Source of the DNA: Kiloniella majae
Lineage (GTDB): Bacteria > Pseudomonadota > Alphaproteobacteria > Kiloniellales > Kiloniellaceae
Direction: 5' to 3'
Length of the DNA: 64,000 nucleotides
NCBI RefSeq assembly: GCF_002118315.1
Contig: NZ_MTSZ01000003.1
Span: forward strand, 496,001 to 560,000
The notes under the pieces were generated by a model. It had not been told where the DNA came from, made no database searches, and saw only the letters and a program-made list of their open reading frames with translations. This document shows, one piece after another, positions 1 to 9,722 of this stretch (within the stretch, counting starts at the first letter, position 1; each line of letters begins with the position of its first letter). Position numbers and translations under genes: made by a program.

Positions 1-1342
<1,342 letters not shown>

Positions 1343-1473
1343 CGTCAAATTTGAAATTATTTTGTATTTCTATCAATTTAAAAGTTATTTTTTAACTTTT
1401 TGGTGTATAGTATATAGAATATTTTCAAAGGTTTGTGACGATTATCTCATGTTAAATATAACAGGAGCAGAAC

Positions 1474-2355
1474 TTGAATAAGAGGATTGGAGCCATCAGT
1501 CATGTGACAACGCCTGTTCAGGCGTGGCTTCACGGTTCTGCTTATGCTGTTTTGATTGTTGTTGCTATCGCATTGATAATTTTGGCGAAAACTGGAAATG
1601 TTGGTGTTGAACGTGTGCGTACAGCCGTTGTGGATGGCGTGTCTCCCTTGATGGAAATCGCCAATCGTCCTGTCGTTATGATAAGCGATACGATTGAAAC
1701 CGCTCAAAACTATGTGGCTCTAAAATCTGAAAATGAAGAACTGCGACGCCAGAATGAAAATCTGCGTCGTTGGCAAATTACAGCTGCCAAGCTGCAAGGC
1801 GAGAATGCTTCTCTGCGGGGAATGTTAAATCTTGCGCCGACACGAGCGCCAAATGTAACAACAGCAATGGTGGTTGCTGATCAGGGCGGTTCTTTCGTAC
1901 GTTCTGTTGTTGTTAATGCCGGTAGTTTGGATGGCATAACAAAAGGTCAAGCCGCAATGACTGGTTTGGGGTTGGCCGGTCGTGTAGCCGAGGTTGGCCG
2001 CCATTCTTCTCGTGTCATTCTTTTAACTGATCTGAGTAGTCGTATCCCTGTTTTTGTTGGCGCTTCTAGATCCAGAGCGATCTTGGCAGGAGATAATTCC
2101 CCCTCACCATCCTTACTTTATCTTGACGAAGGGACAAATGTGAAGGTTGGGGATGCGATCTATACATCGGGCCAAGGTGGTGGTTTTGTCGCGGGGCTGC
2201 CTGTCGGAGTTGTACATTCTTTGACAGATGCTGCAATCAAAGTACGTCCTTATGCTGACTGGGGGCACCTCGAGTTCTTGCGCCTAGAAGACTATGGCCT
2301 GAAGCAAAACCTGGATATCCTCTACTCGGATAGCGGGGCCGAGAGACAAAAGTGA
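1474..2355 (+). CDS. mreC: Rod shape-determining protein MreC
   Basis: MreC is a bitopic membrane protein that activates PBP2/RodA from the periplasmic side. The 293-residue product has one N-terminal membrane segment (about residues 23-42), a Glu/Arg/Asn-rich coiled coil (about 75-115) and the C-terminal beta-barrel domain with the GLAGRV segment. The start is a TTG codon preceded by AGGAG at 1463-1467 with suitable spacing; no ATG in this frame fits better. The stop overlaps the start of mreD by 4 bp, indicating translational coupling. Confidence 0.95.
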   Translation: MNKRIGAISHVTTPVQAWLHGSAYAVLIVVAIALIILAKTGNVGVERVRTAVVDGVSPLMEIANRPVVMISDTIETAQNYVALKSENEELRRQNENLRRWQITAAKLQGENASLRGMLNLAPTRAPNVTTAMVVADQGGSFVRSVVVNAGSLDGITKGQAAMTGLGLAGRVAEVGRHSSRVILLTDLSSRIPVFVGASRSRAILAGDNSPSPSLLYLDEGTNVKVGDAIYTSGQGGGFVAGLPVGVVHSLTDAAIKVRPYADWGHLEFLRLEDYGLKQNLDILYSDSGAERQK

Positions 2356-2864
2356 ACCCGACCTTTTGGCAACGTATTGATGGACTAGCCCGTTCTGCCT
2401 GTCCTTTTACGATTACGCTTTTACTTACAATACTTTTTCTTGTTCCCTTACGTATCCCGAATTTGGCAGAGGTTGTTCCCTCTATCCTTTTGATTTCTGT
2501 TTTTTATTGGACATTATATCGTCCTGATTTGATGCCAATATGGGCCGTTTTCGGATTGGCTTTTATCCATGATCTTCTGTCAGGTATTTTACTGGGTGTT
2601 GGTCCTTTAATTTTACTGTTGTTCTGTTTGGCCTTAAATGGTCAACGTAAGTTTCTTGTTGGTGCTTCTTTTTCTGCCCTTTGGATTAATTTTTTTATTC
2701 TCTCCAGCTTGGCTTTTCTGTTTAAGTGGGTCTTAATATATTTATTGGAACCGGGTATTCCTGATTACAGACCAGTGATTTTTCAAAACCTGACGACTGT
2801 TGCCGTATACCCCGCTTTTTCATGGATTTTTGCTTTGATTCAGCGAACGTTACTCAAGGATTAG
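2352..2864 (+). CDS. mreD: Rod shape-determining protein MreD
   Basis: MreD is a small polytopic inner-membrane partner of MreC and the elongasome. The 170-residue product is highly hydrophobic, with about five predicted membrane segments and short loops. Sequence conservation in this family is low, so the call rests on size, topology and its position between mreC (4-bp overlap, GTG start) and mrdA (10-bp gap). Confidence 0.9.
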   Translation: MNPTFWQRIDGLARSACPFTITLLLTILFLVPLRIPNLAEVVPSILLISVFYWTLYRPDLMPIWAVFGLAFIHDLLSGILLGVGPLILLLFCLALNGQRKFLVGASFSALWINFFILSSLAFLFKWVLIYLLEPGIPDYRPVIFQNLTTVAVYPAFSWIFALIQRTLLKD

Positions 2865-2874
2865 GATTAAGTTT

Positions 2875-4773
2875 ATGCCGATGGTTCACGAAGACCAGGA
2901 CCGTCATAAAGGTTTTACCCGCAGAATATTGATGCTTTCTTGTGGAAAGGCCGCATTGTTGTCTGCGCTTGTTGGCCGTATGTATTATCTACAGGTTATC
3001 GAGGCTGAGAAGTATAAAACCTTGGCAGAAGATAACCGTGTTAATCTACGATTGCTTCCACCAAGACGTGGCAACATTCTTGATCGCTTCGGTGTTGAAG
3101 TCGCAAATAATCAGCAAAATTTCCGGGTCGTTGTTGTAAAGGAGCAAACGCCAGATCTTATGGCGACCCTGGACGCGTTGGCGAAACTGATCAAACTTTC
3201 TGAGCATGACTACAAACGTATCCTGAGAGATGTAAAACGCAAACGAGGCTTTGTCCCCGTTACTGTTAAGGATAATTTGAGCTGGGATCAGGTCAGTAGT
3301 ATCGAAGTAAATTCAGCTGATCTGCCAGGAGCGAGTATCGAAGTCGGTGAAACCCGTTTTTATCCTTATGGGGCTAATATGTCTCATATTCTGGGGTACG
3401 TAGCAGCCGTTTCTGAAAAAGAACTGACGGGGGATCCTTTACTGGAGCTGCCAGGCTTTCGGATTGGTAAAAGTGGCATAGAGAAGTATCACGATAGTGA
3501 TATGCGCGGACAGGCCGGGACCAGTGAGTTTGAGGTGAATGCTTATGGCCGTGTAATTCGTGAACTTGCCAGAAATGAAGGCGGTAGCGGTCGTGAGATG
3601 ATTCTGACGGTTGATGCCGGCTTGCAAACATTTGTCCAACAAAGGCTTATGAGTGAGCTATCTGCAGCAAGTGTTGTGATCGATATTCAGAACGGGGATG
3701 TCCTCGCAATGGGCTCTGTGCCTGGGTACGACCCAAGCGCCTTTAATCTGGGTCTTAGCAATAAACAGTGGAATAGCTTGATTACTAACCCCTATACACC
3801 GCTTACGAATAAGGCAATTGCAGGTACTTATGCCCCGGGATCAACCTTTAAGATGGTTGTGGCCCTGGCAGCAATGAAGGAGGGCATTGGTGCTTTAAGC
3901 CACACAGCCTATTGCCCTGGTTTTATGAAGCTAGGAAATGCGCGGTTCCATTGTTGGAAGCGTGGGGGACACGGTACAGTCAATATGATCGAAGGATTGC
4001 AACATTCCTGCGATATCTATTTTTATGATGTCGCGCGACGTATTGGGGTCGATAAAATTGCTGAAATGGCAAACAAATTCGGCCTGGGCGAGAAAGTCGA
4101 TATTGATTTACCTGGTGAACGCTCAGGTGTTATCCCGACCAAAGCTTGGAAAGAAGCCAATATAGGCGAGCCATGGCAAGGGGGGGAAACTCTTGTTACG
4201 TCAATTGGACAGGGCTTTGTCCTCGCCACGCCACTCCAGTTGGGTGTTATGGTGGCTCGGATAGCTGCGGGCGGTAAAAAGGTGATACCTCGTCTTGCTA
4301 GAGGGTATAGAGAAGGTGAAAAAACAGTTGCCTATGCTGTTCCCGAATTCGAGGATCTGGGGATCCCCCAAGAGCATATGAAGATGATTTATCAGGGCAT
4401 GGATGCTGTCTCGAATAATCCTCGCGGTACAGCATATAAATATCGTATCAAAGAAGAAGGCTGGGAGTTGGCCGGTAAGACAGGAACAGCGCAAGTGCGC
4501 AGAATTACCCTTGCCGAAAGACAAGCTGGAATTTTCAAGAATGAAGATTTGCCATGGCGACGAAGAGATCACGGCTTGTTTGTAGCCTATGCCCCTGTTG
4601 ATAACCCTCGTTATGCCTGCGCTGTTATTGTGGAACATGGCGGCGGCTCTAAAAGTGCAGCGCCAATTGCTCGTGATATCTTGCTGGAAACACAAAGAAG
4701 AGATCCTGCGCGTACGCCTGCTTTGCCCCTAGAGCAAAGTGCTGAAGTGATAAATTTGGCTGGAGAGTCGTAA
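2875..4773 (+). CDS. mrdA: Penicillin-binding protein 2 (peptidoglycan DD-transpeptidase MrdA)
   Basis: Class B PBP that cross-links peptidoglycan during cell elongation together with the glycosyltransferase RodA. The 632-residue product has one N-terminal membrane anchor, a pedestal domain (about 60-230) and a transpeptidase domain. The catalytic motifs are visible: S323-TFK (SxxK), S378-CD (SxN equivalent, the SCD form typical of PBP2) and K535-TG. An AGGATTAAG ribosome site precedes the ATG. It lies 10 bp after mreD and 2 bp before rodA. Confidence 0.96.
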   Translation: MPMVHEDQDRHKGFTRRILMLSCGKAALLSALVGRMYYLQVIEAEKYKTLAEDNRVNLRLLPPRRGNILDRFGVEVANNQQNFRVVVVKEQTPDLMATLDALAKLIKLSEHDYKRILRDVKRKRGFVPVTVKDNLSWDQVSSIEVNSADLPGASIEVGETRFYPYGANMSHILGYVAAVSEKELTGDPLLELPGFRIGKSGIEKYHDSDMRGQAGTSEFEVNAYGRVIRELARNEGGSGREMILTVDAGLQTFVQQRLMSELSAASVVIDIQNGDVLAMGSVPGYDPSAFNLGLSNKQWNSLITNPYTPLTNKAIAGTYAPGSTFKMVVALAAMKEGIGALSHTAYCPGFMKLGNARFHCWKRGGHGTVNMIEGLQHSCDIYFYDVARRIGVDKIAEMANKFGLGEKVDIDLPGERSGVIPTKAWKEANIGEPWQGGETLVTSIGQGFVLATPLQLGVMVARIAAGGKKVIPRLARGYREGEKTVAYAVPEFEDLGIPQEHMKMIYQGMDAVSNNPRGTAYKYRIKEEGWELAGKTGTAQVRRITLAERQAGIFKNEDLPWRRRDHGLFVAYAPVDNPRYACAVIVEHGGGSKSAAPIARDILLETQRRDPARTPALPLEQSAEVINLAGES

Positions 4774-4775
4774 AT

Positions 4776-5933
4776 ATGGGTCAACAGCCTCATTACCTTG
4801 GGCGGCACAATCCGGAAATTACCCTTGGGCAAAAGCTCTGGCAGTTAAACTGGGGAATGATTATCCTCATTTGCATGATCGCCTCAATTGGCTTGGGGAT
4901 GCTTTATTCTGCTGCAAATGCAAGCTTTGACCCTTGGGCATCGAGACAGGCAATTCGTTTTGCTGTCGGTTTTGTCATGATGATTATCGTAGCTCTGGTG
5001 GACATACGATTTTGGTTCCGTGTTAGCTACCTGTTCTATTTTGGAGCCTTGGTTCTCTTGGTGGGGGTCGAGGTCATGGGCAGTGTCGGAATGGGGGCTC
5101 AGCGGTGGATTGATCTGAAGTTTATTCAGTTACAACCATCAGAGTTGATGAAAGTTTCCATTGTTTTTGCTTTGGCTCGATACTTTCATGGTGTTTCGCA
5201 AGAAGATATCGGGCGAATTACTTTTTTGATCATTCCATTGGTCATGGTTCTTGCGCCTTCTGTACTGGTGCTGCGACAACCTGATTTGGGAACAACTGGT
5301 ATGTTGATTATGGCATCCGGGGCTGTTTTCTTTTGTGCCGGTGTGCGGCTTTGGAAATTTGCTGTGGTTGTTGTGTCCGGCCTTGCTGCAATCCCTATTG
5401 GTTGGCAATTCTTGCATACCTATCAAAAGAACCGTGTTTTGATCTTTTTAAACCCTGAGCAAGATCCCTTGGGTACAGGGTATCATATTCATCAATCCAA
5501 AATTGCCTTTGGATCTGGTGGCGTATTTGGAAAAGGGTTTTTACAGGGGTCTCAGAGCCATTTGAATTTCTTACCCGAAAAGCAAACAGATTTTATTTTC
5601 ACGATGCTTGCCGAAGAGTTTGGTATGGTTGGCGGGCTTGTACTTTTGGGGCTCTATATTCTTTTGATGGTTTATGGTTTGGCAATTTCTTTGCGCTCAA
5701 GAAATCAGTTTGGCCGATTATTGGCTATTGGTTTGACTTTTAACCTTTTTCTCTATGTTTTTATTAATATAGCTATGATTATGGGGTTGGTACCTGTTGT
5801 TGGCGTTCCATTGCCGCTTATCTCATACGGTGGAACTGTGATGTTGACGGTTATGGTAGGTCTTGGTCTTGTGATGTCAGTGTGGCTTCATAGAGACATC
5901 AAGATTTCCCGCCATGGTGTGCACGATGAATAA
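4776..5933 (+). CDS. rodA: Peptidoglycan glycosyltransferase RodA (SEDS family)
   Basis: RodA polymerises lipid II into glycan strands for lateral wall growth and works as a complex with PBP2 encoded just upstream. The 385-residue product is polytopic, with about ten hydrophobic segments. It carries the SEDS-family features: a GYHIHQSKIA segment after PEQDPLG (which contains the conserved acidic residue of the large periplasmic loop), an LPEKQTDFIF segment and a C-terminal PLISYGG segment. It is the last gene of the mre operon and converges on the next gene. Confidence 0.96.
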   Translation: MGQQPHYLGRHNPEITLGQKLWQLNWGMIILICMIASIGLGMLYSAANASFDPWASRQAIRFAVGFVMMIIVALVDIRFWFRVSYLFYFGALVLLVGVEVMGSVGMGAQRWIDLKFIQLQPSELMKVSIVFALARYFHGVSQEDIGRITFLIIPLVMVLAPSVLVLRQPDLGTTGMLIMASGAVFFCAGVRLWKFAVVVVSGLAAIPIGWQFLHTYQKNRVLIFLNPEQDPLGTGYHIHQSKIAFGSGGVFGKGFLQGSQSHLNFLPEKQTDFIFTMLAEEFGMVGGLVLLGLYILLMVYGLAISLRSRNQFGRLLAIGLTFNLFLYVFINIAMIMGLVPVVGVPLPLISYGGTVMLTVMVGLGLVMSVWLHRDIKISRHGVHDE

Positions 5934-5998
5934 CGTGATGTCTCTATGCTGTACTTACTGAATGCTGATATAGTTGGCGTTTCTATTAAGGCCCCTGT

Positions 5999-7285
5999 TT
6001 AGAGACACCAGTATCCATAGCCGTTATCGAAATTACGATCTCGCCACATTCCTTTCATATCAGCAATTAGACCGTTTGGCTTGATGATCTGTTGGATATT
6101 GATGTTTGTTAGTTCTTTATAGCCACTATGGGGCACAGCACCAACTACACAGTCATACGGTACATCGGTTTCAAGAGATGGTTTCAGATCTATATCAAAA
6201 AACTGTTTTGCTTCGAGAGGGTCAGCCATGGAATCGTGAACATCTACTTCATGTCCCAGTTCTTTTAAATCATGAATAATATCAGTTATTTTGGTATTTC
6301 TTAGATCCGGTACGTCTTCTTTAAAAGTTAACCCTAGGATAAGAGTGCGAGGCTGGCGTAAATTTGGATCTCTTGCCAGTATTGTGTTGTGAATAGCGTT
6401 ACTTACGGCCTTGCTCATGGCTTCGTTGGTTGTACGGCCTGATAATATAACTTTTGGATCATGTCCTGTAGCAACTGCACAGTGCGCAAGGTAGTAGGGA
6501 TCCACACCAATACAGTGACCTCCTACAAGCCCAGGTTGGAAGTTCAAGAAATTCCATTTTGTGCCTGCAGCTTCTAAGACATCGTAGACTGAGATACCTA
6601 ACTTCTGGAAGATAACGGCAATTTCATTTACGAATGCAATGTTGATATCTCGTTGCGCATTCTCAATTACTTTTGCAGCTTCGGCTGTTTTAATATTTTT
6701 GGCTAAAAATATTTTGTCACCATTCATTGTGCCATAAATGTTTTTAAGTATTTGAGCTACTTCAGGAGTCTGCCCTGCAACAATTTTTGTGATATTATCG
6801 ACGGTATGTTCTTTGTCCCCAGGGTTTATGCGTTCGGGGGAATAGCCAAGGAAGAAGTCCTTTCCACATTCCAACCCGGAGCATTGGGCGAGAATAGGGC
6901 CGCATATATCTTCTGTTACGCCGGGATAAACGGTACTTTCATAAACAACGATATCACCTTTTTTTAAAAAACGGCCAACTGTTTCAGATGCCATTTTTAC
7001 AGGGGTGAGATCTGGTGTATTATTGTTATCTACAGGTGTTGGAACAGTAACAATGTGAACGTTGTGACCATTAAGCTCTGCTGTATCGCTTGTCAGATGT
7101 AGAGTAGAATTCCGTAAATCAGACGTTTCTATTTCACCTGTACGATCAAAACCTTCTGAAAGTTCGGTGATACGGCTTTGGTTTATATCGAAACCAGTGA
7201 CTTTATAGTGCTTTGCTAAATGAACTGCCAGCGGAAGACCGACATAGCCTAAGCCAATAATACTTATTGTTGGATTTTCTGTCAT
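5999..7285 (-). CDS. Nucleotide-sugar dehydrogenase (UDP-GlcNAc/UDP-glucose 6-dehydrogenase type, TviB/WbpA-like)
   Basis: NAD-dependent four-electron oxidation of the C6 hydroxyl of a UDP-sugar to a uronic acid, used for capsule, O-antigen or exopolysaccharide. The 428-residue product starts with a Rossmann motif (GLGYVGLPLA, near residues 11-20) and has the central helical domain and the catalytic-cysteine segment GGHCIGVDPYYL. The C-terminal domain has the expected LGLTFKEDVPDLRNT motif. Segment choice resembles the TviB/WbpA (UDP-HexNAc) branch more than the UDP-glucose branch, but substrate cannot be settled from sequence alone. No glycosyltransferases lie beside it. Confidence 0.88.
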   Translation of the reverse strand: MTENPTISIIGLGYVGLPLAVHLAKHYKVTGFDINQSRITELSEGFDRTGEIETSDLRNSTLHLTSDTAELNGHNVHIVTVPTPVDNNNTPDLTPVKMASETVGRFLKKGDIVVYESTVYPGVTEDICGPILAQCSGLECGKDFFLGYSPERINPGDKEHTVDNITKIVAGQTPEVAQILKNIYGTMNGDKIFLAKNIKTAEAAKVIENAQRDINIAFVNEIAVIFQKLGISVYDVLEAAGTKWNFLNFQPGLVGGHCIGVDPYYLAHCAVATGHDPKVILSGRTTNEAMSKAVSNAIHNTILARDPNLRQPRTLILGLTFKEDVPDLRNTKITDIIHDLKELGHEVDVHDSMADPLEAKQFFDIDLKPSLETDVPYDCVVGAVPHSGYKELTNINIQQIIKPNGLIADMKGMWRDRNFDNGYGYWCL

Positions 7286-7491
7286 AATACCAGCTTGAAT
7301 AAGTCAAAATGAATCTTTGTTCGTTGTAAGTGATCGACGATATCTAGGCAATATTAATTCTACCAGGAAGGTGATCACAGAATTAGACTTAGATCAAATA
7401 AAGGTAAAAATAGATGTTTGACCATTTGTTTACCATTTTGATGTTACTAAAAAATGGTACGAATTTGTCATGAAATCAAAAGGTTGTCTTA

Positions 7492-7944
7492 ATGGCAGAA
7501 TATAAAGGTATCGAACGACGTCTCGTTTTTCGCCTGCTTGATTACTGGGAGAAGAAAAAAGACGGCCGGAAAATGCCAAGCTTGGATGATATTAAAGCAT
7601 CCGAGCTCGGAGACGACTGGGATTGGTGTTTTTTAATTTTGCTGGGGGATGAAGATGAAAGCGCAACCTTTCATCATATAGGATCTTTGATTTGGCCTGC
7701 TGATCGGGCACCTCTGATGGGGAAAGAGGTGAGTGCTAGTCCTGATAATAGTCTTGTTCAACAAGCAACACGTTTTATGCCAAGGGTAATGGAATTAGGA
7801 GTTCCTGTAAGCATTGGGGGAGAGTGTGAAGATGGTGGGGATAAGCTCCTTTATCGCAGTACGTTAATGCCTTTATCGTCGGATGATGAGTTTGTTGATG
7901 CACTCTTTGGCGGTGCAAATTGCCGAAAAGTCACGAACAAATAA
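7492..7944 (+). CDS. PAS domain-containing protein (PAS_5 type)
   Basis: The 150-residue product starts with a conserved leucine-rich segment (FRLLDYWEKKKDGR) followed by SLDDIKASELGDDWDWCFLI. This is the typical opening of the alphaproteobacterial PAS_5 family (PF07310), proteins with a single PAS-like fold and unknown role. No membrane segment or output domain is present. The 3' end nearly abuts a small membrane-anchored protein, suggesting a two-gene unit. Family assignment is from pattern recognition; the function is unknown. Confidence 0.7.
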   Translation: MAEYKGIERRLVFRLLDYWEKKKDGRKMPSLDDIKASELGDDWDWCFLILLGDEDESATFHHIGSLIWPADRAPLMGKEVSASPDNSLVQQATRFMPRVMELGVPVSIGGECEDGGDKLLYRSTLMPLSSDDEFVDALFGGANCRKVTNK

Positions 7945-7958
7945 GGGTTTTAGCCAGG

Positions 7959-8381
7959 ATGTCTCAGGCTGTTTCTTTCGAAGTTGATACTTATCAGAAT
8001 AATCGCTGGGTGCTTGAATGTGTTCTTGATGATAAGGACATGGCGCTATCTACAGCAAAAAGACTGTATGATTCCAAACGTTTTTCTGCGGTGAGAGTTG
8101 TACAGGAAACGTTTAATGAAGATAGTAATTCCAGCCGAGAACGGGTGATTTTTGAAACCACAGTTGCTGATCGGGATAACCGCGCAGCTAAGCAACAGAC
8201 GGCAGCGGTTAAAGTAGATCGTTCAGAGCGAAAATCCCTTAAAAAACGTCCTCGTCAAAACACTAAACCTGCTACCAAAACAGTAAAGAAAAGTGGCCCA
8301 AGCCTGTGGGTGTTATTGTTATGGCTTGTTGCTATACTCGCGGGTGGTGCAACTCTGCTCTATTACTTACAGAGTCTATGA
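7959..8381 (+). CDS. Small C-terminally membrane-anchored protein of unknown function
   Basis: About 140 residues. A soluble N-terminal part (FEVDTYQNNRWVLE, then an AKRLYDSKRFSAVRVVQE segment) is followed by a basic low-complexity linker rich in Lys/Arg/Thr and a single C-terminal membrane segment (SLWVLLLWLVAILAGGATLL). The topology suggests a tail-anchored inner-membrane protein with a cytoplasmic domain. I prefer the ATG at 7959, preceded by AAGGG, over a TTG at 7920 that would overlap the upstream gene. It is probably co-transcribed with the PAS_5 gene. No function is recognised. Confidence 0.6.
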   Translation: MSQAVSFEVDTYQNNRWVLECVLDDKDMALSTAKRLYDSKRFSAVRVVQETFNEDSNSSRERVIFETTVADRDNRAAKQQTAAVKVDRSERKSLKKRPRQNTKPATKTVKKSGPSLWVLLLWLVAILAGGATLLYYLQSL

Positions 8382-8393
8382 GAAAGAATATTT

Positions 8394-8419
8394 GGCAGGG
8401 CTTTTGATTTAGCCCTACC
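8394..8419. terminator. Weak stem-loop between convergent genes
   Basis: GGCAGGGCT and AGCCCTACC pair at 8 of 9 positions around an 8-nt loop, between the ends of two convergent genes. There is no strong T-run, so a terminator role is tentative. Confidence 0.4.
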
Positions 8420-8431
8420 ATTGTCATTCCA

Positions 8432-8989
8432 TCATTTCCAATAAATTGTAAAATCTTCTGGATTTGGGCGTTTACGCTCTTTTACTTCTCTCTCTACACT
8501 GCCGACATATAAGAAGCCGATAATGTCCATATTGTCTTCAAGACCTAGTCCAGCTTTGACATTAGGGTCATAAGCAGCATTTCCGGTTAACCAAATCGCT
8601 CCGTAATTCCGTTCATGGGCCGCAAGCATGATGTTCTGAGCTGCTGCGCCAGCGGAAAGAACGCGTTCGTTCTTTGGCACGCCCGGCTTTTCGTCTGTCA
8701 TGACCGAGCAGACGACGATGACAAGCGGTGCGAGTTTGGGACGGCTGCCTTCTTTTTCCAGCTGTTCTGCTGTGGCATCAGGATTTCGTTTTTTGAGCGA
8801 TTCTACAAAAAGCTCAGAAAGCTTGTTTCTTGCCTCTCCTTCGATGATGACAAAACGCCATGGGCGTAACCAGCCATGATCCGGCGCAGTAACAGCAGCA
8901 CGGAGCATATAGTTGATGTCTTCTTTACTTGGGGCGGGGTCTACCATCCATTGGGTAACAATAGATTTACGAGATAAAAGAAATGACAA
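8432..8989 (-). CDS. Nitroreductase family protein (YdjA-like)
   Basis: FMN-dependent NAD(P)H oxidoreductase of the nitroreductase fold. At 185 residues it matches the short YdjA-like branch. Visible signatures are RKSIVTQWMVDPAPSK near the N-terminus, the RAAVTAPDHGWLRPWRF segment that lines the FMN site, and AGAAAQNIMLAAHERNYGAIWLTG in the C-terminal half. The physiological substrate of this branch is unclear. The gene is divergent from bfd, and AT-rich Fur-like half-sites lie in the shared promoter region. Confidence 0.85.
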   Translation of the reverse strand: MSFLLSRKSIVTQWMVDPAPSKEDINYMLRAAVTAPDHGWLRPWRFVIIEGEARNKLSELFVESLKKRNPDATAEQLEKEGSRPKLAPLVIVVCSVMTDEKPGVPKNERVLSAGAAAQNIMLAAHERNYGAIWLTGNAAYDPNVKAGLGLEDNMDIIGFLYVGSVEREVKERKRPNPEDFTIYWK

Positions 8990-9089
8990 GATAATCTCCT
9001 AATAAGCTTTATTCATCTCATAAATGATAATTGGCAAACTTACACCCTCTTTTTGATCTTGGAGGACTGAAGAAGGTGAGGGGTCATTT

Positions 9090-9108
9090 AAATCTGATTA
9101 TCATGATT
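9090..9108 (+). promoter_or_regulatory. Fur-box-like site upstream of the bfd promoter
   Basis: The 19-mer at this position contains TGATTATCAT and matches the classical 19-bp Fur consensus (reverse-complement form) at about 13 of 19 positions. It sits just upstream of the -35 element of the bfd promoter. Confidence 0.5.
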
Positions 9109-9115
9109 AATCTAT

Positions 9116-9144
9116 TTGCAATCAATTCTCATTTACACTATACA
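9116..9144 (+). promoter_or_regulatory. Sigma70-type promoter of bfd
   Basis: TTGCAA at 9116-9121 and TATACA at 9139-9144 are separated by 17 bp. The expected start site, around 9151, falls at the edge of the second Fur-box-like site. Confidence 0.55.
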
Positions 9145-9150
9145 TTGGTC

Positions 9151-9169
9151 GTGGATGAAAATCATTCTC
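9151..9169 (+). promoter_or_regulatory. Fur-box-like operator at the bfd start site
   Basis: The 19-mer with the core GATGAAAATCATTCTC matches GATAATGATAATCATTATC at about 14 of 19 positions. Placement directly on the predicted transcription start fits iron-dependent repression, the known regulation of bfd genes. In alphaproteobacteria the regulator could instead be an Irr or RirA protein. Confidence 0.55.
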
Positions 9170-9185
9170 AATGGCGAGAGAGAAA

Positions 9186-9392
9186 ATGTACGTTTGCATA
9201 TGTAACGGTTTTACAGAAAAAGATGTGAAGAATGTAGTCGGTCTCGGCGCTTCTTCTGTAGCAGGCGTATACAAGGCGATGGATTGTTCTCCACAGTGTG
9301 GAAAATGCGGCTGCGATATCAAAGATATGCTTGATGAAGAGAAATCACTTAATGCACAGTTCGCAAAGATGAGGCACCTCGCAGCCGAATAG
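9186..9392 (+). CDS. bfd: Bacterioferritin-associated ferredoxin
   Basis: Small [2Fe-2S] protein that reduces bacterioferritin and so releases stored iron under iron limitation. I start at the ATG at 9186, giving 68 residues beginning MYVCIC, because the family begins this way; a start 15 bp upstream is possible. The four cluster cysteines are C4, C6, C38 and C41, spaced C-x-C-x31-C-x2-C as expected. Two Fur-box-like sites and a clear promoter precede it, consistent with iron control. No bacterioferritin gene is adjacent. Confidence 0.9.
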   Translation: MYVCICNGFTEKDVKNVVGLGASSVAGVYKAMDCSPQCGKCGCDIKDMLDEEKSLNAQFAKMRHLAAE

Positions 9393-9722
9393 GCCTCCCT
9401 CATTGCTGTAATTTCCCTTTACTGTAATTCCCATAATTTTCGGCCATGTTTTCAGGGTAATGAAACCGCTTTGAACTATGTTCAAGTTAGGTTTAGGCAG
9501 GTGCTTTGATGCGATTTTAAATTAGCTTGAAGATTGTGAAAACTCATGCTTTGAGCATTTTGTAATCCTCAATTTAATTATAACCGATATGATCCCCAAG
9601 AACAGATTTGATATTTAACAACTGGAAATAGTAGTTTTATCATTGCTGTTTCTGTTTTTGCCTAATAGTGTTAGGTAAGAAGTTATATTGTATAAATTAA
9701 AGCTGTTCTTTGGTGAGGAATT
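9393..9722. other. Gene-free region upstream of pepN
   Basis: No gene is supported here. The only structure seen is CCTAA-N5-TTAGG at 9661-9675, a perfect 5-bp dyad about 50 bp before the pepN start, followed by the AT-rich TTATATTGTATAAAT. It could be an operator or part of the promoter. Confidence 0.35.

Noticed and set aside
9022-9040. Third Fur-like site in the nitroreductase-bfd region
   Set aside because: Only about half of the 19 positions match the consensus; treated as an AT-rich half-site at best.
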